From positions 43,107-107,106 of the forward strand of contig JAEZCA010000045.1 in assembly GCA_023412665.1 (NCBI GenBank): 64,000 bases of DNA, read 5' to 3'. Within the stretch, counting starts at the first letter, position 1, and each line of letters starts with the position of its first letter. This DNA is from Bacillota bacterium. GTDB taxonomy: Bacteria > Bacillota > Clostridia > Acetivibrionales > DTU013. Below the pieces are notes generated by a model that saw only the letters and a list, made by a program, of their open reading frames with translations, did no database searches and was not told the DNA's origin. Positions 26,070 through 35,271 of the stretch are shown here, one piece after another. The translations under genes and the position numbers were made by a program.

Positions 26070-26172
26070 CTATATCACACCTCCTTTAAGCTGGAGCTCA
26101 TAATCCCACAAAGCAATAACTATTTTAACACAGTATCGCCAAATTCCGCAAGGTATTTTTTGAAAAAAGTAT

Positions 26173-26246
26173 GTGACACTCCTCGACCTGCTATCAATTG
26201 ATTTATCATATGGCAATCAGGAATACCACTTGGGGAGGAGTGTCAC
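26173..26246. repeat. 74-nt palindromic repeat, family A copy 1
   Basis: Ends are inverted repeats: GTGACACTCCTC and GAGGAGTGTCAC (12 bp perfect). The interior shares TCAATTGATTTATCA and CAATCAGGAATACC with the copy at 48328-48401; the two are the same length with about 64 of 74 identical positions. It sits between divergent rpmB and recG. Confidence 0.85.
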
Positions 26247-26362
26247 CTTACCTATTTCATTTGGGGGTGGCAAGCTAAGGAATATTGTATTAGAATTATA
26301 AAGAGGACATGGGGTTTATAGACCGACTTTCCCGTTACTATTACTATATTGGGAGACAAATG

Positions 26363-28438
26363 ATGTACCAAAAGGCTGAAAAACTTGGAAAGCCACTGCA
26401 GTACCTGAAGGGCGTAGGAGAAACACGTGCAGTTTTGTTTCAGAAGCTTGGCGTTTTTACTGTGGGTGATGTGATATCACATTATCCCAGAGAATATGAG
26501 GACCGCAGCAGGCTGAAGAAGCTGATTGAATTGCAGGATGGGGATCAATGCTCCTTTGAAGGCACAATAGCGTCAAAAGTAGTGCTGTCAAGGCCACGAA
26601 GGGGTCTGACGGTATGCAGGGCAAGCATAAGAGATGAAACAGGTCTGATCAATGCGACCTGGTTCAACCAGCCTTATCTAAAAGACAATTTCAAGCAGGG
26701 CGAGCGGTATCTGTTTTATGGCAGGATCACCAGAAGAAGATCATTTGAAGTTCTGAATCCGGTATATGAAAAAATTGATGAGTCAGGTCCTGTCAATACC
26801 TGCAGGATAATACCCGTCTATCCGTCAACAGGGAAACTGACCCAGAATGTTATAAGGGCAGTAATAAGGAATGCCCTGGAGTATGCCGTAGACAGCCTTG
26901 AAGACATATTGCCCCAATGGGTCAGGGAGAAGTACGGACTGACCGGCGCCCAATATGCAGTAAATAACATACACTATCCCGAAAATGACGAGGCTTTTCT
27001 GAAAGCCAGAGAAAGACTGGTTTTTGAAGAATTGTTTCTTTTGCAGACAGCCCTTGTGACTTTAAAATCCGCTGCTGAAAAAACAGAATCCGGGGTATGC
27101 TTCAGCGCTGGACAGGAAGTCCGTGAGTTTATGGAGAAGCTGCCATTCAAACTGACAAATGCACAGCTCAGAGTATTTTCCGAAATAGAACGGGATATGG
27201 AAAGCAGCAAGGTCATGAATCGTCTGGTCCAGGGAGATGTAGGGTCAGGTAAGACAATTGTTGCGGTGCTGGCGCTTGTCAAGGCGGTCAAAAGCGGTTA
27301 TCAGGGCGCTTTCATGGTGCCCACTGAAATACTGGCCGGACAGCATTACAATATAATCAGCAGACTGCTGGAGCCGGTTGGCATCAGTACCTGCCTTTTG
27401 ACCGGCAGTACAACCGCAAGGGAATCCAGAAGGCTTCTTGAAGAGATCGAATCAGGCAAAGTAGATATTGTTATCGGCACACATGCATTGCTGGAAGATA
27501 AAGTCGTTTTCAATAAGCTAGGGCTTGTTGTTACCGATGAACAGCACAGGTTCGGAGTAAGGCAAAGAGCCGCTCTTGGAAGGAAGGGAGACAATCCGGA
27601 CATGCTGATCATGACTGCGACTCCTATTCCAAGGACATTGGCACTGATATTGTATGGCGACCTTGATATATCGATTATCGATGAGCTGCCGCCAGGCAGA
27701 AAAAAGGTGCAGACATATGCGGTCGATTCCGGTATGCGGGAGAGGATCAATAATTTTATTAGAAAACAGGTTAAGGCAGGCAGGCAGGTCTACATAGTAT
27801 GTCCACTGGTGGAGGAATCGGACGCAGTTGAGGCCAGATCGGCCTCGGAATTATCTGTAGAGCTTGCAAAAAAAACTTTCAGCGACCTTAGGGTAGGAAT
27901 GATACATGGAAAAATGAAGCCCTCGGAAAAGGACGATGTAATGTCGAGGTTTGTTGCGGGAGATATCGATATCCTTGTTTCCACTACTGTGATAGAGGTG
28001 GGCGTAAATGTGGCAAATGCTACATTGATGGTTGTAGAAAACGCGGAAAGATTCGGATTGTCCCAGCTGCACCAGTTAAGAGGCAGGGTAGGCAGAAGCG
28101 AACACCAGTCTTATTGCGTATTGTTCAACGACAGCAAATCAGAGGTGGCCAGGGAACGTATGAGTGTAATGGAGAAGACCTCGGATGGTTTTGTTATTTC
28201 CGAGAAGGATCTTGAGCTAAGAGGACCCGGAGACTTTTTCGGCACCAGGCAGCATGGAATCCCTGATCTAAAAATTGCAAATCTTTATAGGGATGTGGAG
28301 ATACTAAAAAAGGCTCAGGAGGCTGCACTAAAGCTGTTTGAGATCGACAGGACACTAAAGTCTCCGGAAAACAGGCTGCTGGCACAGGCAGTAAGCGATA
28401 GATTTTCAGGGGTATTGAAGTCCGTGAGCATGAACTGA
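26363..28438 (+). CDS. recG: ATP-dependent DNA helicase RecG
   Basis: About 691 residues. N-terminal wedge/OB domain begins LQYLKGVGETRAVLFQKLGV; helicase motifs: Walker A QGDVGSGKTIVA, DEQH box VVTDEQHRFGVRQR, motif III MTATPIPRTLAL, motif VI QLHQLRGRVGRS, and the RecG C-terminus with ELRGPGDFFGTRQHG. It remodels stalled forks and branched DNA. An upstream in-frame ATG (26309) has its ribosome site only two bases away; ATG 26363, seven bases after GGAG, gives a family-standard N-terminus. rsmD follows 27 bases later. Confidence 0.96.
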   Translation: MYQKAEKLGKPLQYLKGVGETRAVLFQKLGVFTVGDVISHYPREYEDRSRLKKLIELQDGDQCSFEGTIASKVVLSRPRRGLTVCRASIRDETGLINATWFNQPYLKDNFKQGERYLFYGRITRRRSFEVLNPVYEKIDESGPVNTCRIIPVYPSTGKLTQNVIRAVIRNALEYAVDSLEDILPQWVREKYGLTGAQYAVNNIHYPENDEAFLKARERLVFEELFLLQTALVTLKSAAEKTESGVCFSAGQEVREFMEKLPFKLTNAQLRVFSEIERDMESSKVMNRLVQGDVGSGKTIVAVLALVKAVKSGYQGAFMVPTEILAGQHYNIISRLLEPVGISTCLLTGSTTARESRRLLEEIESGKVDIVIGTHALLEDKVVFNKLGLVVTDEQHRFGVRQRAALGRKGDNPDMLIMTATPIPRTLALILYGDLDISIIDELPPGRKKVQTYAVDSGMRERINNFIRKQVKAGRQVYIVCPLVEESDAVEARSASELSVELAKKTFSDLRVGMIHGKMKPSEKDDVMSRFVAGDIDILVSTTVIEVGVNVANATLMVVENAERFGLSQLHQLRGRVGRSEHQSYCVLFNDSKSEVARERMSVMEKTSDGFVISEKDLELRGPGDFFGTRQHGIPDLKIANLYRDVEILKKAQEAALKLFEIDRTLKSPENRLLAQAVSDRFSGVLKSVSMN

Positions 28439-28465
28439 ACTAAGGAAGGAACACAATGCAAAGGG

Positions 28466-29038
28466 GTGTGTGACATACTCAGAGTTATTTCCGGAAGTGC
28501 AAAAGGGCATGGCTTGAAAACGATAAAGGGAGATGCGACGAGACCTACATCGGACAAGGTGAAAGGTGCTCTGTATAACATCATCGCAGCATATGTTCAC
28601 GGGAGCGCCGTTCTTGATATGTTTGCAGGAACTGGGAGCCTCGGTATTGAAGCCCTTAGCAGAGGCGCTGCTTCAGCTGTTTTCTTTGACAGAAGCCTGC
28701 AGTGCTGCAAAATAATAAAGGAAAATCTTGAGCATACAAGGCTCACTGATAAAGCATTGGTGTACAATGTGGATTTTGCTGCAGGAATCAATAAAATGTT
28801 TAAAGATGGACATAAATTCGATATTATTATCATGGATCCACCATATAATAAAAATTTTATTCAAGAAGCATTAAAATTATTAGCAAATAATGATATAATT
28901 GTGGACGATGGGATAATTATTGCTGAACACAGTGTGATGGATGAACTTCCGGACAACTGTGGCAGACTAAAAGTGATTGACACCAGAAAATATGGTGATA
29001 CAATGATAACGATATATAAGGATGGTAATAACGACTAA
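28466..29038 (+). CDS. rsmD: 16S rRNA (guanine966-N2)-methyltransferase
   Basis: 190 residues. ILRVISGSAKGHGLKTIKG, TRPTSDKVKGALYN, motif I LDMFAGTGSLGIEALSRGA and the catalytic IIMDPPYNK are all typical of RsmD. It methylates G966 of 16S rRNA using SAM. The start is GTG 28466; AAGGAAGGA lies upstream but spacing is long, and an out-of-frame ATG-led mini frame (28456) overlaps it. The stop overlaps the coaD ATG (TAATG). Confidence 0.93.
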   Translation: MCDILRVISGSAKGHGLKTIKGDATRPTSDKVKGALYNIIAAYVHGSAVLDMFAGTGSLGIEALSRGAASAVFFDRSLQCCKIIKENLEHTRLTDKALVYNVDFAAGINKMFKDGHKFDIIIMDPPYNKNFIQEALKLLANNDIIVDDGIIIAEHSVMDELPDNCGRLKVIDTRKYGDTMITIYKDGNND

Positions 29039-29517
29039 TGATCTTGGTATATCCGGGAAGCTTTGATCCAATTACGAATGGTCACTTAGATATTATAAAC
29101 AGGGCAGCCTGCATCTGTGACAAGCTTATTGTGGCAGTGGGCAGCAATGAAAGCAAAAAACCATCTTTTACCGTGGAAGAGCGTATAGATATGATTAAGG
29201 CTGCTCTCGGAGACAGAGACGATATACAGGTTACCGGATTCACAGGGCTTTTAGCCGATTTTGTCAGAAGGGCCGGAGCAAAGACAGTAATAAAGGGACT
29301 CAGGGCAATGTCGGATTTTGAATATGAGTTTCAAATGGCGCTTTTAAACAAGAACCTCGAACCTGATATGGAGACGTTATTTATGATGACGAGCGTGAAT
29401 TATTCCTACCTCAGTTCAAGCGCCGTAAAAGAAATCGCAAGGAATGGCGGAAGCATTGACGGACTTGTACCGGATTGCATCAGGGAAAGGATAGCAGACA
29501 AGCTGACCTGCAGATAG
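29038..29517 (+). CDS. coaD: Phosphopantetheine adenylyltransferase
   Basis: 159 residues: YPGSFDPITNGHLDII contains the nucleotidyltransferase TxGH motif; VIKGLRAMSDFEYEFQMALLN and SYLSSSAVKEIARNGG are signature segments. It joins ATP and phosphopantetheine to dephospho-CoA in CoA synthesis. Coupled to rsmD by a one-base overlap, a common pairing in bacteria. Confidence 0.97.
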   Translation: MILVYPGSFDPITNGHLDIINRAACICDKLIVAVGSNESKKPSFTVEERIDMIKAALGDRDDIQVTGFTGLLADFVRRAGAKTVIKGLRAMSDFEYEFQMALLNKNLEPDMETLFMMTSVNYSYLSSSAVKEIARNGGSIDGLVPDCIRERIADKLTCR

Positions 29518-29536
29518 ATCATTAGGGGGTAAAAGC

Positions 29537-29974
29537 ATGGAGATACTTTCTATACTGGAGACTTTGGAAGATTTGGTCGAAAAAAGTGTTGGTGTTCCGT
29601 TTTCGGGTAAATGTCTTGTTGATAAGGAAGAGATACTTGAAATAGTTAAAGAGCTCAGATTGAAGCTGCCCGACGATATCAAACAGGCAAAGTGGGTCAA
29701 GGAGGAGCGGCAGAGGATACTTATGGACGCACAGAAGGAAGCGGCCAACATGCTCAAGGATGCTGAAAGCAAGATAGCATCCATGGTCGACGAGCACGAG
29801 ATAACGCAGAAGGCTTATGAGCAGGCCAATGAAATAGTGGCTTCGGCTCAGAAGAACGCCCGTGATATCAGGCTTGGAACTAAGGAGTATGCGGATAATA
29901 TATTAAACAGGGTGGAAGAAATATTGAATGATACCATCGAGGTAATAAAGACAAATCGAGAGGAGCTCAAATAG
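29537..29974 (+). CDS. Coiled-coil protein following coaD (ATP-synthase-b-like)
   Basis: 145 residues, almost entirely helical. Residues ~50-120 have the heptad pattern and Ala/Glu/Lys content of F0 subunit b or DivIVA-like coiled coils (QRILMDAQKEAANMLKDAES). It follows coaD by 20 nt in the same operon, with GGGGGT before ATG 29537. This position and type recur in Clostridia, but no function is known. It has no membrane anchor, so it is not a true ATP synthase subunit. Confidence 0.65.
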   Translation: MEILSILETLEDLVEKSVGVPFSGKCLVDKEEILEIVKELRLKLPDDIKQAKWVKEERQRILMDAQKEAANMLKDAESKIASMVDEHEITQKAYEQANEIVASAQKNARDIRLGTKEYADNILNRVEEILNDTIEVIKTNREELK

Positions 29975-29988
29975 AGCTCTTTTTTTTC
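29961..29988. terminator. Terminator between convergent coaD operon and ylbJ
   Basis: GAGCTC, loop AAATA, GAGCTC followed by eight T. The TAG stop of the upstream gene is in the loop, and the ylbJ stop (29967) also lies in the hairpin. Confidence 0.75.
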
Positions 29989-31298
29989 GGCCTGCTGCCG
30001 ATATGTCCTGTATTAATTGAATAATAAAATAAATACCACATTGCCACTACAGTTATCAGCAACAGTAGCGAATTGCCAATGGAAGAAAAGAACCCGTGGA
30101 AATTCATGGTAGCAACAGCCGGAGCCGGTTCTGCAGCCGGAGAGACTACACCCGTAAGCCTGATCCCCAACAATGTGTATATTGAGGCGATTATACCCTG
30201 AAGCAGCTTTCCCAGCAGATAAGGACGGATATTGATATCTGTTTCAGACACGATGCTCATTACCTGAAAATGTACGGACAGACCTGCCCAGCCGATAAGA
30301 AAGCTCACAGCCGGCAGCTTCAGAGTCAAAGGCACAGATGATCCCTGGCTTACAAGCTTCGATCCTGTCGTGATTTCAAACAGTCCGCCCAAGACGCCAG
30401 AGATTGGGTCCCTTAACGGCATGTTCGGCAACAGCGGCTGAAGAAGCCGTGATACTGATACCGAGATAATGCCGATAATTCCTGATTCATTCAATAAGCT
30501 GATTATCACTGAAAAAAGAACAATAAATCCGCCGATGGCAAGTATAGTTGAAACGGAATTTTTGATCGCGCTTCCAAGCAGCTCTCCGAAATTTATTTTT
30601 TTAGTATCTGCCGCAGTCAGCAGGCTTTTAAAATTGTGCAGTTTGTTCTTTTTAAAATATTTTTTTTCCTTTTTTCTAATGGTTCTCAACGAGCTTCTAT
30701 CTTTGTAATTTCCAGGCAGCCGCCTCTTGTAGTACCTGAAAATAAGCCCTACTGTAATACAGGACAGCAGATGGCAGATGAATAAAAACAGACCGATGGA
30801 TGCGGAACCGAACATTCCTGTTCCGACTGCGCCTATAATAAACAGCGGACCCGAATTGTTCGTAAAGGCTAGGAGCCTCTCTGCTTCAAGCTTTGTCAGC
30901 GATCCGTTTTTTCTCAGATCGGCAGTGATTTTCGCACCTACCGGATATCCCGACGTAACACCAAGGGCGAGAGCGAAGGAGGCACAGCCCGGAACATTGA
31001 AGAAGGGTCTCATGACGGGCTCAAGCAAAACACCGGCCGCCCGTGTAAAACCGGTTGAATTCATAAGCTCGCTTGCTGCAAAGAAAGGAAAAAGAGAGGG
31101 CACAACTATGGATGCCCATAGTATCAGGCCATCCAGAGCAGATTTAACAGCCGTATTTGAAAAAATAACAATACATATGATAAACAGCACACATATTGCT
31201 GGAAGGGACAAAGCCTTTATATATATGACCCTTGTGGGTTTTACAACAAGCAATACCAGTACGATCACTGCAGCTGCCAATATAAACGAAAGTATCAT
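29967..31298 (-). CDS. ylbJ: Sporulation integral membrane protein YlbJ
   Basis: 443 residues with about eight to ten hydrophobic segments and a nucleoside-recognition/Gate-like core: IVVPSLFPFFAASELM, LALGVTSGYPVGAKITADL, LLAFTNNSGPLFIIGAVG and LGGLFEITTGSKL. YlbJ is a sporulation membrane protein needed for heat-resistant spores in Bacillus; its transported substrate, if any, is not known. The basic cytoplasmic loop (KKEKKYFKKNKLHNF) separates two halves. Convergent with the coaD operon and overlapping it by eight bases. Confidence 0.9.
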   Translation of the reverse strand: MILSFILAAAVIVLVLLVVKPTRVIYIKALSLPAICVLFIICIVIFSNTAVKSALDGLILWASIVVPSLFPFFAASELMNSTGFTRAAGVLLEPVMRPFFNVPGCASFALALGVTSGYPVGAKITADLRKNGSLTKLEAERLLAFTNNSGPLFIIGAVGTGMFGSASIGLFLFICHLLSCITVGLIFRYYKRRLPGNYKDRSSLRTIRKKEKKYFKKNKLHNFKSLLTAADTKKINFGELLGSAIKNSVSTILAIGGFIVLFSVIISLLNESGIIGIISVSVSRLLQPLLPNMPLRDPISGVLGGLFEITTGSKLVSQGSSVPLTLKLPAVSFLIGWAGLSVHFQVMSIVSETDINIRPYLLGKLLQGIIASIYTLLGIRLTGVVSPAAEPAPAVATMNFHGFFSSIGNSLLLLITVVAMWYLFYYSINTGHIGSRPKKKSSI

Positions 31299-31445
31299 AA
31301 AACCTGCCTGATTGTTGACGTTACTACTAATTTATTTATATGAAATGAAAATATTCCTTGGGCTTTCGTATTGTATCGGCAGTGGGGGAATGAATGTAGT
31401 TGAAGATAACTTAATAATTCAAAAAAGAGGACTCTGCACATAAAA

Positions 31446-31501
31446 AAGGACGGTTCCATATGGGCTGCAGCCAAAAGCTGTGTTAATATGGAACCATCCT
31501 T
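31446..31501 (-). terminator. Terminator after ilvE (minus strand)
   Basis: AAGGATGGTTCCATAT pairs with its inverse (one C-A mismatch) around a 24-nt inner hairpin, and on the minus strand is followed by TTTTTTA. Confidence 0.8.
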
Positions 31502-31510
31502 ACTAATTAC

Positions 31511-32581
31511 TTATTTAACCTCTGCGATCCAGTTGAATTCGTCATTGACAGTACCGTTCTGAATACCGGTTATAGCTTCATAAAGCCTTGCCGAAACCTC
31601 TCCGATCTTTCCGCCGTTAACGGTTATTACTTTGCCGTCCCAGTTCAGCTCACCTATAGGAGAAATAACAGCCGCAGTGCCTGTGCCGAATGCTTCGGCC
31701 AGTTTGCCCTCCGCATGGGCGTCAAACAGCTCCTGGACCCCAAGCTTTCTTTCGGTTACCTTGAAGCCCCATTTTTTCAGAAGCTTTATGCAGGAATCCC
31801 TGGTTATGCCTGGAAGAATGCTTCCGTCCAGTGAAGGGGTGATAACTTCGTCGCCTATCTTGAAGAAGACATTCATAGAGCCGACTTCCTCTATATATTT
31901 TCTCTCGACGCCGTCAAGCCATAGAACCTGCACATATCCTTTTTCATGGGCTATATCCTGAGCCTTGAGGCTTGCGGCATAGTTTGCCGGCGTTTTTGCA
32001 AATCCGGTTCCGCCTCTGACTGCACGGACATATTCATTTTCGATAAGGATCTTTACCGGATTTATTCCTGACGGGTAATATGCTCCGCTTGGAGAAAGTA
32101 TGATCATGAATTTGTACGTATGGGATGCTCTTACGCCCAGGTACGGATCGGTAGCTATTATAAACGGTCTGACATAAAGGGAGGTGCCGGGTTCCGTAGG
32201 TATCCAGTCCCTGTCTATGCTGACAAGTGCTTTAACAGCCTCTACCGCGAATTCCTCATCTATCGCCGGGATTGACATTCTTACGTTGGAATTGTTAATT
32301 CTTTTCATATTCATATCAGGCCTGAAAAGAAATATTTTGTCGTCCTTAGCCTTATAAGCCTTTAAACCTTCAAAAATGGCCTGGCCATAATGGAACACCA
32401 TCGTTGAAGGGTCCATGGACAACGGACCGTAAGGAACGATCCTCGGATCATACCAGCCTTTTTCGGTACTATAGTCCATTATGAACATGTGATCTGAAAA
32501 ATACTGCCCGAAACCAAGCTTGGTCTGATCAGGCTTGGTTTTTGGGTGCTGTGTTTTCTGAATACTTATTTTTTGAGTCAC
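31511..32581 (-). CDS. ilvE: Branched-chain amino acid aminotransferase
   Basis: 356 residues, group II fold IV aminotransferase: FGQYFSDHMFIMDY, MVFHYGQAIFEGLKAYK, NNSNVRMSIPAI, RAVRGGTGFAKTPANYAAS with the PLP-binding region, then VLWLDGVERKYIEEVGSMN. It interconverts Leu, Ile and Val with their keto acids. GTG start at 32581 with TAGGAGGT upstream. No T-box is recognisable upstream. Second class IV aminotransferase in the window after the one at 9.7 kb. Confidence 0.95.
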   Translation of the reverse strand: MTQKISIQKTQHPKTKPDQTKLGFGQYFSDHMFIMDYSTEKGWYDPRIVPYGPLSMDPSTMVFHYGQAIFEGLKAYKAKDDKIFLFRPDMNMKRINNSNVRMSIPAIDEEFAVEAVKALVSIDRDWIPTEPGTSLYVRPFIIATDPYLGVRASHTYKFMIILSPSGAYYPSGINPVKILIENEYVRAVRGGTGFAKTPANYAASLKAQDIAHEKGYVQVLWLDGVERKYIEEVGSMNVFFKIGDEVITPSLDGSILPGITRDSCIKLLKKWGFKVTERKLGVQELFDAHAEGKLAEAFGTGTAAVISPIGELNWDGKVITVNGGKIGEVSARLYEAITGIQNGTVNDEFNWIAEVK

Positions 32582-32933
32582 TGTATAACTACCTCCTAAC
32601 TTTATTAGCCCTTAACACTTTTTTCTATTATGCAACTTTTTTTCTTAAAAATCCAGACTTACATCAAAAATATATAAAAGCGATATATTATTTCTTTTGT
32701 GTAATATATAATATTAGTTCAGCAGGCCAGCGAGCTGACTGCACAGAATCTTGAAAAGGCAGAGGAAACCAATATGTGATGGAATTGATCGAAACCTCTA
32801 AGGAAATGGTCAAATATATCAACTGATAGAAATGAACCGTCCGCATTGCCAATGAGTATTTTATTTGCTATTATTACAAGCGTAGCAAGTGAAAAGAAGA
32901 GTATGTTATCACAGACTCATCAGTGGAGGGACA
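32582..32933. other. Intergenic stretch; contains a possible gene remnant
   Basis: A+T-rich. Apart from the frame-broken fragment at 32716-32838, no RNA, repeat or gene is recognised. A longer reading of yqeG from 32889 is not supported because the good ribosome site is at 32925-32929. Confidence 0.35.
32716..32838 (+). pseudogene. Possible frameshifted C-terminal gene remnant
   Basis: One frame reads QQASELTAQNLEKAEETN then stops; a shifted frame continues NQYVMELIETSKEMVKYIN and stops. Both halves look like one amphipathic helical C-terminus broken by a small indel near 32780. There is no start or ribosome site. Origin unknown. Confidence 0.3.
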
Positions 32934-33434
32934 ATGAAAAGCAGATTATATCCTGAAATATATATTGACAGTATTAATGAGGTTACGGACGAGCTTTTGA
33001 AGGAAAAAGGCATCAAGGGTCTTATCCTCGACATAGATAATACTCTGGTTCCGAACCATGTCGCCGACGCCGACGAGAATGCGGTCAGATGGATTGAACA
33101 AATGAAGGCCGCCGGTTATAAAATGTGTATAGTATCGAATGCAGCCAGGAAACGAGTAATCAGATTCAATGAGAGAATAAAGCTCAATGCCGTCCATAGA
33201 GCTTTGAAACCGGCTGTGGCCGCCTTTTACAAGGCAGGAAGGCTAATGGGACTTGACAGCGCAAATATAGCGGTCATTGGCGATCAGATATTCACAGATG
33301 TTTACGGAGGCAACAGGGCAGGCATGCTTACGATACTCGTCAAGCCTATCGATCAGCGCGAAGGCAGGCTTGTCAGATTCAAACGCGTATTTGAGAAACG
33401 CATCCTGGAAAGATACAATGAAAGCAAAAGGTAA
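32934..33434 (+). CDS. yqeG: YqeG-family HAD phosphatase
   Basis: 166 residues. Motif I is GLILDIDNTLV (DxDNT), motif II CIVSNAA, motif III the KPAVAAF Lys region, motif IV VIGDQIFTDVYGG: a capless HAD phosphatase of the YqeG/PGP-phosphatase-like group. In Bacillus yqeG lies beside aroE and ribosome-assembly genes; here it is also directly upstream of aroE, so the pairing is conserved. ATG 32934 follows GGAGGG. The substrate is not settled. Confidence 0.88.
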   Translation: MKSRLYPEIYIDSINEVTDELLKEKGIKGLILDIDNTLVPNHVADADENAVRWIEQMKAAGYKMCIVSNAARKRVIRFNERIKLNAVHRALKPAVAAFYKAGRLMGLDSANIAVIGDQIFTDVYGGNRAGMLTILVKPIDQREGRLVRFKRVFEKRILERYNESKR

Positions 33435-33438
33435 GGAT

Positions 33439-34341
33439 ATGGAGCTGGATAAGAGAGTCAGCGGAACAACAAAGCTCACCGGACTAATAGGCAATCCGGT
33501 GGAACATACGGTTTCACCGGTTCTTCATAATACGCTTTTTAATATGATGGGGCAAAACGGTATCTATATTCCGATGAAGCCTGACAGGAGAAATCTGAAA
33601 GATGCTGTGGCCGGACTTAAGGCAGCGGGATTTGCAGGCTTCAACGTTACTATACCTTTCAAGGAAGCAATTCTTGAGTATCTAGACGAGTCCAGTGAAG
33701 AGGTGCGGCTGCTTGGAACGGCAAATACCGTACATATAAAGGATGGCAGGCTTATTGGCCACAATACGGACGGGGATGGTTTCATACGTGCTTTTGAAAA
33801 GCAGACGGGAACCAGCCTGAAAGGTAAAACCGTATGTATTCTCGGAGCAGGCGGCACTGCAAAGGCCCTTGCTGTGAAGATCGCTATTGAAGGAGCAGAC
33901 AGGATCTGCATTATCAACAGAACGAAATCTAAGGCAGACGAGATCGCAGAATATATCAACCGCAGCCTGAAATCCGTTTTAAAGAATAATGCCCCGGCCT
34001 GTACGGCAGACGCTGATTCGGATGAAGCCTGCAGTGTCATTGACCAATATGAGGTGATAGTTAATACCACTTCTGTCGGTATGCATCCTGACATAGAAGC
34101 AAGTCCATTAAGTGATGATATCAGGTTCCTATCAAAACCGATCGTTTATGATGTTATATATAATCCACCTGAAACCATGCTCTTGCGGCAAGCAGCGTCA
34201 AAGGGCTGCATGGCTGTCAACGGTGCAGGCATGCTTTTCTACCAGGGATTGAGGGCTTTTGAGATCTGGATGGGCACCACTGTGCCTGAAAGCATCGTCG
34301 ATGATCTTTTAACTGAATTCTTAAAATATTTGGCAGTTTAA
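33439..34341 (+). CDS. aroE: Shikimate dehydrogenase
   Basis: About 300 residues. LIGNPVEHTVSPVLHN (shikimate site), FAGFNVTIPFKEAILEYLDE with the catalytic Lys, GTANTVH, GHNTDGDGFIRAF with Asn/Asp, the NADP loop CILGAGGTAKALAVK and NGAGMLFYQG. It reduces 3-dehydroshikimate to shikimate. Starts are possible at 33418 and 33439; AAAAGG is best placed for ATG 33439. It is four bases after yqeG. Confidence 0.94.
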   Translation: MELDKRVSGTTKLTGLIGNPVEHTVSPVLHNTLFNMMGQNGIYIPMKPDRRNLKDAVAGLKAAGFAGFNVTIPFKEAILEYLDESSEEVRLLGTANTVHIKDGRLIGHNTDGDGFIRAFEKQTGTSLKGKTVCILGAGGTAKALAVKIAIEGADRICIINRTKSKADEIAEYINRSLKSVLKNNAPACTADADSDEACSVIDQYEVIVNTTSVGMHPDIEASPLSDDIRFLSKPIVYDVIYNPPETMLLRQAASKGCMAVNGAGMLFYQGLRAFEIWMGTTVPESIVDDLLTEFLKYLAV

Positions 34342-34420
34342 AGGGTTTTTTATACTGTATGGAGAATTAACGATATAAGAATTATTACAAATTTTGCATT
34401 GTTTGTACGGGGGAAATATT

Positions 34421-35224
34421 GTGGGTTTTTTATATGCTATTATTTTTATTCTTGGGCTGATCATAGGATCTTTTGTGAACGTTCTCATCTACCGCATCCC
34501 CGAGGGAAAATCGATCGTTTCTCCGCCCTCTGCGTGTACAAGCTGCGGCAACAGACTCACAGCGGCCGATCTTGTCCCTGTATTCAGTTACATATTCCTC
34601 AGAGGCAAATGCAGGCACTGCGGTGAACGCATCTCACCGCGATATCCGTTGATTGAACTTTTGACGGCAGTTATATTTGTAGTACTTTTTTCCAGGTTTG
34701 GCTTTACTGTTCCGTTTTTTGCCTATGCTTACCTGATGATGATATTGACGGCAGTGTTCTTTATTGATATCGACCACAGGATCATACCCAACGGCCTTGT
34801 TTTGGCAGGACTTGCCGGAGGTTTTATATTTTTTGTTTATAACTGCTTCAGCCCTATGGCCGGCGTTTTCGGCGACGGCAAGTGGTGGACGCCTCTTGCG
34901 GGACTTCTGCCGGGCTCCGGTTTTTTGCTGCTGATTGCTATTTTGGGCTCACTGATTTACAGGACCGAGGATGCCATGGGTATGGGGGATGTAAAGCTGA
35001 TGGCTCCCATTGGGCTGTTCCTGGGCTGGAAGCTTTGCATAGCGGCGCTCAGCGTTTCGATCCTGCTGGGAGGCCTGATCTCGATGGCGCTTATTCTGTT
35101 TAGGATAAAAAAGAGAAGGGATACTGTTGCATTCGGCCCTTTTATTGTAATAGGAGCGTTTGTGACAATCATGTGGGGCTGGGAGCTTGTGCAGTGGTTT
35201 TATGGTTACATGGGATTTCAATGA
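34421..35224 (+). CDS. pilD: Prepilin peptidase/N-methyltransferase (type IV)
   Basis: About 267 residues. GSFVNVLIYRIP, two CxxC pairs (CTSCG, CRHCG) of the methylase zinc site, then membrane helices with the two catalytic aspartates: FFIDIDHRIIPN and GMGDVKLMAPIG. It cleaves and methylates type IV prepilins or pseudopilins at the membrane. GTG 34421 has GGGGGAAA upstream. It sits between aroE and aroQ; no pilin genes are in the window, so substrates are elsewhere. Confidence 0.93.
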   Translation: MGFLYAIIFILGLIIGSFVNVLIYRIPEGKSIVSPPSACTSCGNRLTAADLVPVFSYIFLRGKCRHCGERISPRYPLIELLTAVIFVVLFSRFGFTVPFFAYAYLMMILTAVFFIDIDHRIIPNGLVLAGLAGGFIFFVYNCFSPMAGVFGDGKWWTPLAGLLPGSGFLLLIAILGSLIYRTEDAMGMGDVKLMAPIGLFLGWKLCIAALSVSILLGGLISMALILFRIKKRRDTVAFGPFIVIGAFVTIMWGWELVQWFYGYMGFQ

Positions 35225-35271
35225 TACATGACACTGAAATATATTAAATAAGCGGTAGAGGAGGAAGTATA

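Noticed and set aside
32582..32760. T-box leader upstream of ilvE
   Set aside because: No T-box sequence, specifier stem or antiterminator could be found on the minus strand.
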